Below are positions 12,201 through 22,809 of a stretch of DNA of 64,000 bases, piece after piece. This DNA is from Talinum fruticosum (lineage: Eukaryota; Streptophyta; Magnoliopsida; Caryophyllales; Talinaceae). Position 1 is the first letter of the stretch. Every line of letters begins with the position of its first letter. The translations under genes were made by a program, and so were the position numbers. The stretch covers positions 248,001-312,000 of the forward strand of contig JAITYX010000032.1 in assembly GCA_021018815.1 (NCBI GenBank), read 5' to 3'. The notes under the pieces are model-generated. The model made no database searches. It was given only the letters and a program-made list of their open reading frames with translations, and was not told the DNA's origin.

Positions 12201-15200
12201 GCTAATCAAAGGGTTATTCACTACAACACAGCAGGACCCAGTAATTATAGAAAAATGAATCAATAAGTAACGAATATTGATGAATATGCCTATAAAACAT
12301 GCATCAATCTTATGCTTCATCAAAATATAGAAACATGCTTATTTGCACTGTTTTGTGGTTCTTTGAGGGGGCTGAAAGTTAGAGAGGAGAATACTAATAT
12401 CAGCAGCTATCTTGGTGAAATGAAAGGTATCAAGTAAATGATAAGAGACTAACCAGCTAGTTAAGTAATTATCTTAACAAAAGGCAGATAACCACAAAAA
12501 ATGAAACAGCAATGACTATCAATATAGTTCAGCAACATTAAATGCCCCTCGGGGTATACTCAAAATCAAGAATATACCATGACAACAACAAAACGGTCTG
12601 TTGTAGGCTCTGGTCCAATATGAGCTCCTGTTGAAAGAATTGAATATCAAATGGGATATCGTTATACTAAAATAGCCAAGATAATTATAAGCAATAGTAA
12701 ACACATGCAAGGAATTTAACTAACCTGGATATTCACATTTCAGCAAATGTTTTATAAAAGTAGTTTTCCCAGTTGAATATTGCCCCAATAGCATCACCAT
12801 GGGTTTGGCATCAAAATCACTATTTGTCTGCATATAGATTCACAAGAATAACCAAAATGTTAGCATAACGAAGCATGAGCTGAGATTGACTTGAATTAAT
12901 CTACCGGAGAAAAACAATATTGGCTTGCTTACCAACGCAGGAGACACAAAGCTATGAAAGCGGTATGTAGTTTCCAGTGGCTTTAGCTTTTCTATATACA
13001 ATTTCTTCAAACCATCAATTATTGATGTAACTGAACTAAGGGGTACCTAGGCACAGGAAAATATATGGAGGATAAAAGAAATCAATCATACATTCAAGTT
13101 ACTCCAGTGAATAAAGCTCTTCACAAGAATAAATTTCACCTTATATTTACACCACATATTCTAGCATTTGTGAGGAATTAACTAAACTGAATATGCAACC
13201 ATCTTGTGCAGGACAAAAGAAAAACGATTGAAAGCACTCCTTTAGAGAAAGCAAAGACCCATAGTATCATCAGGAAAGGAATGAAAACGCTTGAACTAGG
13301 CATGGAAATTCAACAAGAAACAAAAGACATTAAGAAACTAATGACATGAGAGGAGATATTAGCATAGACAACGTTTCAGGAACCATCTCAACTAGGGGTG
13401 TAGCTGAGCCAGCTCGCAAGCCCTCGTGAGCATAAAGGCTTGCCAAGCCAAGCTCGTAGCGAGCCCGAGCCGAGCCGAGCCAAGCCTGAATAGTTATCCG
13501 AGCCGAGCTCGAGCTTGTAAGCTCGCCGAGCCTACATGAGCCGAACGAACAAACGAGCCGAACGAACAAACGAGCTGACGAGCCGAGCAAACGAGCCTCA
13601 ATTAAGTTCAAATTCATATTTTTATAGTAAGTATATAAAGTTACTTTGAACCTAAAAACAAGAATTTTAAAGAAGCATAGTGAACTAATGAGACAAAAAC
13701 GCCGAGCTCAAGTTCGAGCTTTTGATGAGCCGAGCTTAGGCTCGAGCTTTTGGCGAGCCGAGTTCGAGCTTGATTTTGCCGAGCTCGAGCTACAAATGAT
13801 ACTCACGAGCTGAGTTCCGAGCTTGGCAGATTCGAGCTCGACTCGGCTCGAATACACCGCTAATCTCAATTAAAAGTTTAAGTTGATGGTTGAACACCCG
13901 AGAAAAGGTATTACACTCTAACACTCCCCGCCCCCCAAAGTGCCTTTTTGGGTTTCAAGAGTGAATACTGCAAAAACACCATCCTTAAGTTGCACAATAA
14001 TTTAATATTGAGGCTCCTCGAAAACCACTACCTATAGTTGAAGGCAAAGAAAGATATTATACTAGGGCACCAACAAGAACAAATGAATCCATATTACACA
14101 AAGAATAATTGGTCATCAAACTGAATCTGGCACATCTGCAACTTATAAAACGAATTTGCAGTGGTAAGATACGGTCATAGAACATGGCTAAGCACCTCTA
14201 CACCTACTCTGTCACCTTTTCATTCATATACTCTTTCGGATGCTCATTCTTTGTCACTTAAGTACTTCGTAATACCGCCTTCGTGCCAAGCAAGACCTTG
14301 ATAATTGATGCACTTTATGTTGCTTTCTATATTTTCATGCTAAATGCACTGCAAGTATATTTAATGCTTTGCAAAATCACCAGCCATCTATCTTATCATT
14401 ATTTCCTTCATTTCTAACTTTTTACTACAATTTTATCAACAATGTTTTCACCCTTTAACTCAATTTTCCACAAAAAAAGAAAAAAAACCCTTCTACTTGT
14501 AAGTTAGATTGTCTACATTTGGATCTCCCCATGTGATACTTAGGCGAGATCCACATTAGCATTGTAGTTATTCTTGTTGAATAAATATAACATAAAAAGG
14601 ACGAGGTTGAAGGTATGAGTATGAAAACTCAATTAGGGTAACTTGGTCAACTGAACCCTGAAAAAGTAACCCTTCATCTTAGATAGAGTTTGCCTTTTTT
14701 TGTCAAAAACATTTGATTCAAAATATATCAATCAAGAAAACATACAAAGAGGACTAGATGTCTTACACATCACAAACCACAAAGAAGGAACATAGGAAAT
14801 AAGAGTACCTGCCATGTTGCCAACCTTTTTAATTAATAAAAATTAATTTGGGAAAACGTCATCTTCCAAACCACAAACAACCCCAAGGGTACTCAAGCCC
14901 AAAATGACTGGAAAAAAATTATAACTTATTAAATCAACATGTCAAACCTGCATTTTTCCATGGAGACCAAACTTAAAACAAGAAATTAATTGGATTTAAC
15001 CTACAATTGTCATAATGTGCTGATCAAATGGAGAAGTAGGTTGAAAAGATTATTCAATTGGCTCTTTGGTGGAGAACTTGGAAGGAAAGGAATCTCGATT
15101 ATTTAGAGCAAGGCTTTGTCCTATGAAGAATTTAAGTTTCATTTTTGAGATTGTTGTTGGAGCCAAATTCTCAATTGTAGTACAAAATTGTCCTTGTATT

Positions 15201-17761
15201 TTGTAGATAACATGTCAAATCTGCTTGTAGCCCACTGACAGACACAGTATTCAATATTACAAACAGTCCTCCATTTATGCTTGCCTTTAAAAGAAATTTA
15301 TTTTTTTGTTTTTTTCTTGTTTGCTTTATGTAAGCACCCCTAACTTCTCTAAGTTTCCGGAATAGATAACAAAGAGAAATACTCCTAGTCTTTTACAAAG
15401 AGAAAATTTGCCAATGGGAAAGAAAATAAAAAGACAATGTGAAAGGTCTTGCTTAAAAAGGAAAACAAATTTACCTTCTTTGATGATTTTGAACCAAACC
15501 AATTTGATGATGGTGATGACTCTCGTTGAGGAGATCCTGCAGCATGGAACAAGATAATGATTAGTACTAATCTAAAAACCTGCAAATTCCTTTACAACTA
15601 GTCACTAAGGAACAACCCTAACCATTAAGTTCAGGTTGAACATGTGTAGTCATGCTCTTCTTCTTCTTCTACAGGCATAAAAAACAGAAGTAAGCAATCC
15701 AAAGTCCTTAATCAGCTATGACAAACGAACAAGATACTCACAGCTAACATTGTGTCTAGTCCTTCCATGACCGGAAGTTTGATCTCTTCCACATCCACTA
15801 TAACACAAAGAAAACGATTAGTCTATCAAGTGAACTATATTATAGAGGATGACACATCATGTGCTTAATTCTGCATACATTTTATCTAGGAGACAAAAGA
15901 ATACTCCTCTTGACATTCTTTGATACCATTAACAGAAGGAAACAAAATGATATTCACATGCATGTTTCATTTAAGCATGGGTACTGCAAACATTACCCTG
16001 TAAGTGTTATTCCCGAGCTGCAAAATCCAAGCCTAAATTCAGCTAAAATTGTATGCTAAGTAGCGATCGATACTGCTGCTATTTCTAAGGGACACTCACA
16101 TCTATATTCTTAAGTAGTAATCATAAGTGAATATTTATCATAATTTTTTCCTCTCATCTCGCAATTTTAGGATCTGAATCAGAACGCAGCTACACATTTC
16201 AAGGTAGAAATTTATCCTGTTTAAAAAGAAAAAATGTAAGAAAAATTCAAAAACTTCAACATGTTCATCAGACATAGTTTGATGAGAAAACTACTCCTAA
16301 CATCAACCCCGTTACACATTAATGTGCAATAGCAATCATTTCTCTGAGTCATTCACATCCTCAGAGGAGTGATACGACAGAACACATCGTGAAGAAATGA
16401 GAAGCACAGCAAGACAGCCAAACGAAAATAGCTCACAAGAAGAGCATACCTAAGCCCTAAAGAGAGGGAAGGAAGAAAAAGGAGAATGGTGAATATTTTC
16501 ACATTCACATAACATATGCTCTATTCCTTTTACCAGATACAGAAACCAGAAAATACTTACCTGCATTACTAAGGAGATCGGGTGTTAATTCTTGTCCAGC
16601 TTGAGCCAAAGAAATAAGCTGTAGCAGTACAAAGAGCATTCCATGTAAGCCTCCAAACTAACAAACTGAATACATAGTCCATTCACGTAGAAAATAAATT
16701 GCAGGATCAGAAATGCCATCTACACTAAGTTTGCGGCCTAGAAATGTATACCTGCATTGCAGCAACGAACTCCTTAAACCCGAGGTAACCCTGTCTTTTG
16801 GTATCCGCAAGAGCCCAAACCTTTCAGATGAATATTTTGTTAAGATTATAAAACCATGACAGGAAATTACCAAAGTTACAAACTAGGATGACAAGCTCAG
16901 TCCCTAAAACTAAGAGGCTTGTAAGAATTGATTTATTACTGAAATATCCGCTTGGCAATAATCACCAGTGTCAGCTAATAATTTGACATTGACGTTTCAA
17001 TAAACCAATGGATTTCTTCATGTCAATTCCATTATATTGTTTTGAATAACCCCAAATAATCAAGGTATCAACTTACTATTAACCTCAATAAGAAATCAAA
17101 AATCCAACATAACACCTAATGACAAGATTGGCCTTCCCACAAATAGGTTCAAAGCTCATAAATTCATTCCACAACTAGCTACTCCATGATCATCAAACAA
17201 TAATGGACAATTCATCAAGGGGAGAAAAAGGAGATCAATATTAACTTCAATTTTTAAAGTGAAGGTCCGACTTCAAATGAAATCCCCCATTAGGCCATTA
17301 CAGATCCACCCCCCTCCCCCAAAACAAAAACAAAAAGAAAACAATAGTCAAGGTATCAACTTACTATCAACCATCATAAGATATAAAGGGCATACCCATC
17401 GCACCAAATTGTAGAAAATGTGATCCTAGAATTGAAATAGAACCCTAAGGAGAGAGAGAAACTGAGGGGAGATAGTGCATGTTGACGAACCTGCTTAAGC
17501 TCGGGGCGGGACAAGTTAGACATGGAGAAGAACTTGGTGGCATCGTTTCCAGTGATACGACCATCTCCATCTACACCCAGAAAATTAACGACCAAATGAG
17601 AAAAAGCATTGACTAGCACTATTAAAATCCAAATCCAAAAAAGTCACAATATTTGTATAAAAACAGGAAAACATACCTGAATCTGCGGCGGCAAACCATT
17701 GCTGATAAATTTTCTGGTGTTCCTTAGAACAAGAAGCGATTGGGCCACTAACAATCTCCAT
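9273..17761 (-). CDS. EHD1: EH-domain-containing dynamin-like ATPase (plant EHD1/EHD2)
   Basis: Membrane-remodelling ATPase of endocytosis and endosomal recycling. I trace 16 in-phase exons on the minus strand: 17677-17761, 17491-17570, 16752-16820, 16561-16618, 15742-15797, 15623-15668, 15475-15536, 12933-13046, 12725-12827, 12578-12627, 10950-11078, 10605-10856, 10423-10502, 10021-10147, 9794-9937 and 9273-9458. They encode 546 residues, close to Arabidopsis EHD1. As in plants generally, the EH domain is N-terminal, with an EF-hand loop at residues 27-38 (DSDGDGRITGND). The nucleotide-binding motifs are GQYSTGKT (about 205-212), PTTDRF, DTPG (about 293) and NKAD (about 359). The C-terminal helical region ends FRNPYD. 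Every exon border fits GT-AG and no frameshift is present. The 2.4-kb intron between 13047 and 15474 holds a hAT-type MITE. EHD1 versus EHD2 cannot be settled without a tree. Confidence 0.96.
13385..13870. mobile_element. hAT-type MITE with 8-bp target-site duplication, in EHD intron
   Basis: The element spans 13393-13862 (470 bp). Its left end is TAGGGGTGTAGCTGAGCC and its right end, reversed, is TAGCGGTGTATTCGAGCC. It is flanked by ATCTCAAC (13385-13392) and ATCTCAAT (13863-13870), a 7-of-8 match and the 8-bp duplication length expected of hAT transposons. The arms are packed with GAGCC, GAGCT and CGAGC repeats in opposite orientation, so the GC-rich arms can fold back on each other around an AT-rich middle. 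There is no transposase. Confidence 0.8.
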
Positions 17762-19786
17762 TTTCAGGGAAATTTTTGCTTCTTCAGTTGAATTGAATTG
17801 TTGGGTCGAGAAAAATAGAGGGGAGAAGGGGATGAAGCGAATGAATAAGCAAAAAGCAAAGGAGAAAAAACTTGGAAAGTTGGCAATGAAATCCGGAGTG
17901 GAATATTGGAGTCCTCAACTTCAACGGGGCAACCAACCAAGTAGGAAGCATTTACCGCTCAAGAGTAGTAGTATTAGTAGGAGGGAGCTCAATGGTTACT
18001 TTCCTGCGCTTTCTTCTGCCCTTTCTGTTTTCAGTTAATCTGTAAATTAGTCTCCCACATTAGCAAGCCAGCAAGGTTCTAAACGGTGCCTTGTAACGGG
18101 GTTTGAAATCCGCAAATAATTTTAGTCTATGAGTATTAAAAATGAGTCATCTCTCCTAAAGATATTTATAATTTGATTATAATACATGGTTGTATAAATA
18201 AAGGTCGCTTATATCTAAATCTCCTCAAACTTTATTAAAGTAAAACCAAGTGTAAAATATCATGATTACGGTTGTAATTAGTTTATAAATTTAAACTCAA
18301 TTTTTTAAAAACTTTAGTTCTCTACAAACAAGTTTGAACCATCAATAGGCCATATAGGGTGGTGAGCTCCCTTGGATCTTCTGTCCATTATTAGTAAGTC
18401 TTAACTCATTGAAACTAATTTATATGAATTATGCGAATTTAAATTTTTCATATAATCCCTAAAATTATATTTGGTAATTTAATTGATAATCTTCTTTTTC
18501 TTATTTGGATTTGGATGATACCTTAGAATTTTTATCTAATAAGACTAAATTTGATTTGTAAAACAAATCAAAATCCATTGAGATGTCTTGGCGTCGGGAT
18601 AGACACCATTATTTTATTTTATTTTTATCAAACTCCCTAATTTTATCCATGTGCCCAAAACGATTTCAAGAATATAGGTTTAAATTTATTTTTTTAATTA
18701 ATTGATTAAAAAATCAAAACGATATCATAATACAACATTTAATTATTGAAGATCATCTAAGTCCCTTTTCGAAAAACCACCTAACAATACGTTGAGTCAT
18801 GTTTATTGTCAAGTGTTTAAATTCTTGTTATTTAATAGATGTATGATGTTCTATTTTAACAATACGCCAACTATTTATAAGGCATAACAATCTACTATCC
18901 TCTAGCAAAAAGGGGGAAGCCCATGGTGCACCTAAGAGCTCCATCAACACAAGATTCCACTTTAAGTTTCTTCATTTTGCTCTTGCTAGTACTTGTCGTT
19001 ATTTAGGCCAATCTTAGTTTCTGTAGCTGTTCATCAAATAATTTTTCTCATAATTCAAAGCCTGGTGGTGGAGCTTCAAGGCTTAATCACACTCTTGTTC
19101 TTGCCAGCATTTCTTGGTTGTCTCTTGTCTCCATAATGCCAATCATGTTTTCTCATAAGTTCAAGTGCACTCTTTTGTACAAAAGTTCATACAAATTTTA
19201 AATTCATCATGATAATAAAAATCATCATGTTAAAACACTAATTTATGTCTTATTCGAGATCAAATTTTAGAAAAAAATAAAAATATTCATCATGTAAAAT
19301 TTCTAAATCCGTTACAAATATAGCACCCAAGCCATTATAACAGGCTATCGACTACAGTCGTCATTAATACATTGTAGATTTATAAGTCATTCACACCTGT
19401 AAAGAGTTTTAATTAGTATATGTTAATGAGACCTGTTGCTTTCTGCAATTTGATACTGGTGTATTAGCTGGGAAAAGAGAACCTTTCTTTTCAAATTGAC
19501 TAAATTGCCTCAAAATTGGCTTATAATCCACTCATAGAAATGCAAGCTCGCACTCAAAAGTTTCTCTCTTTCGTAGTTTTGACAACCGCCCCTCCCCGAA
19601 AAAAAAAGAAAAAGAAAGCTTCATAATATGTGCTACTGTATGGCAGCTATAGAGCAACAAATTCAATATTTACAACGAACAGGAAAATAAATTAGATTGA
19701 TCAAAAGGAGAAAAACTCAACCCTTTTTTCTCATTCTTTCCCCAACATATATATGCATCAGAAATTCCTCAACCACCAAAAACAGA
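17762..19786. other. Intergenic spacer and EHD promoter
   Basis: Upstream of the EHD start and downstream of the DUF3537 stop. It should hold the EHD promoter and 5' UTR. No convincing TATA box, RNA gene or transposon was seen. Confidence 0.5.
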
Positions 19787-22723
19787 TCAAGATATACCCA
19801 CTGTCTTGCTTAGCAACCAAAGCACTAGAGATAGCTCAACCCCAAATATGGTGTGGAGGTATGTCCTATCCAACATGAACCCGAAAACCGTGATTCCTGC
19901 CTTGTTGTTCTCCAGATAAGTCACTGCAAACATAAATGAATTATCAACTTAGCTTATCTTAATAATCAGAGTAATAAATTAAATTAAATCAAATCAAACC
20001 AATACCTCGAAATCCTGCCTAAACAGAGTCTTATCTCAGCTTTTTATTGAAGGAATACATTGGGTACTTACCTAAGGCTTGCCTCTTTTGATATGAGATT
20101 GTGTTGACAAATGTCGGCACCATCTTGGTGTTATCCAGCTCATCCTCAGCATCCGCCTCCTCATCATCAGAATCGCAGTTGCCATCAACGGGAAAGAGTT
20201 GGGGGAGGATGTCCGGAGGATGGGAGTCTCACCGTCTGGGCCATCGAAAGAATCGATGGTGGCACAAACATGCCACTTAGAGGCCAAGGATGTAATGGAC
20301 TGTGCCCTGTGTGTGATCTTTGCTGCACTCCTTAGGCATATGCAGAGTCCAGTGACTAAGGTAACTGAGCATAGCTGTCAATACAAAATAACATGGATTA
20401 GAAACTAGTGTCATGTAAGCACCAAACCGAAACAAACCAAGCCAAACCGAATGATGACTAGCAGACTTGGTAAGTGGAGATAAAGGGAGTATGATTAAAC
20501 TTACCGCGAGTTCTCCTGCAGTGTAGATGTCAACATCCCTCGTAGACTTGGTAGTGACAAGCAAGGAAGCAAGCTGGCTAGCCGTGACAATAAGCAGGGT
20601 GAACAAAATAAAGGCCCTAAACCGATGGCTAATGATTCTAAGAGTCTTTCTGATGCGAAGATGATCCATTAGAACTGATGCAACATCAGTCTCCAATTGA
20701 AAGACTTGGGCAAAGTCCTCGAGTCTAAGGATCTGGAGGTAGCAACTCACGCGATAAAGTACACACATTAGGAAGAAAATCGATGCTCGATAGAGCCACG
20801 AGCACTGCTCCAAGAAGCAGGCAATGGTGTGGCTCACAACAACGTTGCCCCAATGGGGAATTTGCTTGCCTCCTGTGACATACCACCAGATTTTGTAGGC
20901 CGTGTCAGCTACGAAGCATGGCAGCACAAATATGCATAGGAGTTTGATGGATTTCTGCAAGGATAAAAACAGGGAAAGTTTTTGTTATGCTTCCTCATCT
21001 CTATTAGGACAACTGTCAACATCATGTGACTGATACGGTAATAGACGGCATGATACTACATAAAATGGTCTGGTTTTGTGCACTAAAATTAGAAGAGTAG
21101 TAGCAACACAAGAATCCAGACCTGGAACAAATCAACCAGTCCTTATTTGATTATCATACCAGAATGGCCATAAATCAAATTTGACTTATAGCCAGAGCAA
21201 AGTAATTTGATCCTGACCCTAAACCAAACAAACCAAAAAATTTTGGCCATCTAATGGTAATAGCAACGAGAATAATCGTCTTCTCTTATAGTAGACTTAG
21301 ATATGATCCGAACTCACATAACTATAACAAAAAATCTTATATAAATCTAATATCCCAATAGAAACGAGTCATTTTCTGAATTACGACAATCCTTCCATCT
21401 TCCAGCACATTACAAACAAGTTGTTTTGGTGTACTGATGGTCCTTTCTTATCTTTGAGGACATCTGTGAAGTATATCAGGGGATTCTCTGATCTTTCCAT
21501 TTTGCCATAAATTCCAGTTTATGCAAAGCCAACTATGCCAAAGCAAAACAAAATACCCTCTTTCCACCGGGATTCATCCTAAAGAATGCATCAAAGCATG
21601 TGCTAGATGAGTCGATTGTAGGCAAATTAAGCTTCCTTTTTCTTGAGAAACACATCTTATTATCCCTCTTTCAACGTGGGATCATTTATTAAGAATTTGA
21701 ATTGCAAGCATTTTCACTTTCTAGGCCTTCCCTCTACTATACACCGACCATGATGGAAGCAAACTTCAAACCATCACGGAATGTACAAAATAGAAATTTG
21801 ACACTTGGAACTAAATATATAACTTCAATCAATATACAAATGCAATTAAGTTGATGGGTATTATTCCAAAGTTTTAGGTATATACAATTCGTGATTATTC
21901 ATAGCAACTTAATATACTCCTCCCGTTTCACAATAGATGTCACGTTAAGGAGTAGTTTATCAAAGTTACCTTTATGAATTGTATTCGAAAAGGAAGGAGT
22001 ATTATATCAAATTTAACTTTATGAATTGTATTCGAAAACGAAGGAGTATTATATTTGATAGTGTAAATTCTCTAATAAGCTCTAAATAAAATCAAAACAT
22101 TCTGATCATACATCATATAATTGTGCATGTTTAAGAAAGAATCACTAATAAACAAATTCTCAATAAAAGCCAAAACCCTAAAACCTCCCAAAGACGTGGG
22201 TATAGAATTGCCCAACAACATCAACAAACATTTCGAAGTAGACAAAAATCCCCTGCTGGAATTAACATAACAAAAACAGAGCAAAACAGGGGAGAGGGAA
22301 GCATACCTGAAGTTGAATTGTGTATCCCTGCCTAACCTTATCACTTTCTTCACAAAGCTTGTCAAGGAAGAGGAATTTTCTAAGCCCATATTTCCTCCTA
22401 AACCTGGCGAGGCAGAGGTAAGAGACGACAGAGATAGAGGAGAGAGAAAGCTCAACAATGGCATCAAAGGGCTGCCTGTGATCCTCATCACAGGTGCTAG
22501 GACAAGCCAGAACAAAGTGGGCAAGAATTGGGACCCCAATGCAGAACAAGAAGAAAACTGACCAAGAAAGGCTGGTTTTTAAGGGGTCCGATTGATCAAC
22601 ACATGCCCAGTTTAAGAAAGCTCTGAATCCCTTGAGTTCATCATCTTCATAGTCTAAGTAGTATTTTGGGATTTGGTTCTTTGATGATAGGAAACTCTCC
22701 CTCTCCTGCTCCTCCAGTTTCAT
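19787..22723 (-). CDS. DUF3537 multi-pass membrane protein (plant relative of gustatory-receptor-like channels), one-base frameshift in exon 3
   Basis: Four exons: 22307-22723, 20505-20954, 20072-20374 and 19787-19923, about 435 residues if the frame is continuous. I chose the ATG at 22723 (MKLEEQERESF). About seven hydrophobic segments are visible: SVFFLFCIGVPILAH, SISVVSYLCLA, LLCIFVLPCFVAD, SIFFLMCVLYRV, FILFTLLIVTASQ, SVTLVTGLCICL and FGVELSLVLWLL. The family is annotated from Arabidopsis At3g20300 as a putative ligand-gated channel, and published structural comparisons place it near insect chemoreceptor channels; its plant function is unknown. Exon 3 is in frame through GPDGETPILRTSS and then shifts. 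The next frame carries the expected acidic stretch (DSDDEEADAEDELDNTK), an intact splice donor and the conserved last exon. The shift sits at a run of five Gs (20201-20205), where six would restore the frame, so an assembly error is likely. Confidence 0.88.
21917..22046. mobile_element. Stowaway-like MITE with a duplicated right end, in DUF3537 intron 1
   Basis: It starts CTCCTCCCGTTTCACAATAG after a TA dinucleotide at 21915-21916. The first right end, at 21999 (GGAAGGAG, then TA), is followed by a second copy of about 46 bp with the same TTTATGAATTGTATTCGAAA core, ending GAAGGAG at 22046, again before TA. The CTCC...GGAG termini and TA target fit Tc1/mariner MITEs. Confidence 0.65.
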
Positions 22724-22801
22724 TTTGGAGAGAGAAGACAATAATATATTGAGTTCAAAAGTAGCTATAATTCAGTGATTGATTGAAATTAAAGTTGGGC
22801 T

Positions 22802-22809
22802 TTTATATA
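22802..22809 (-). promoter_or_regulatory. Probable TATA box of the DUF3537 gene
   Basis: The minus strand reads TATATAAA about 80 bp upstream of the ATG at 22723, a reasonable distance for a core promoter with a short 5' UTR. Confidence 0.5.

Noticed and set aside
13330..13617. 95-codon reading frame on the minus strand
   Set aside because: It lies within the GAGCC-repeat arm of the hAT MITE inside the EHD intron; its composition is repeat-driven.
22724..22741. Upstream start for the DUF3537 protein at 22741
   Set aside because: The codon there is TTG; the first ATG is at 22723 and gives a normal N-terminus.
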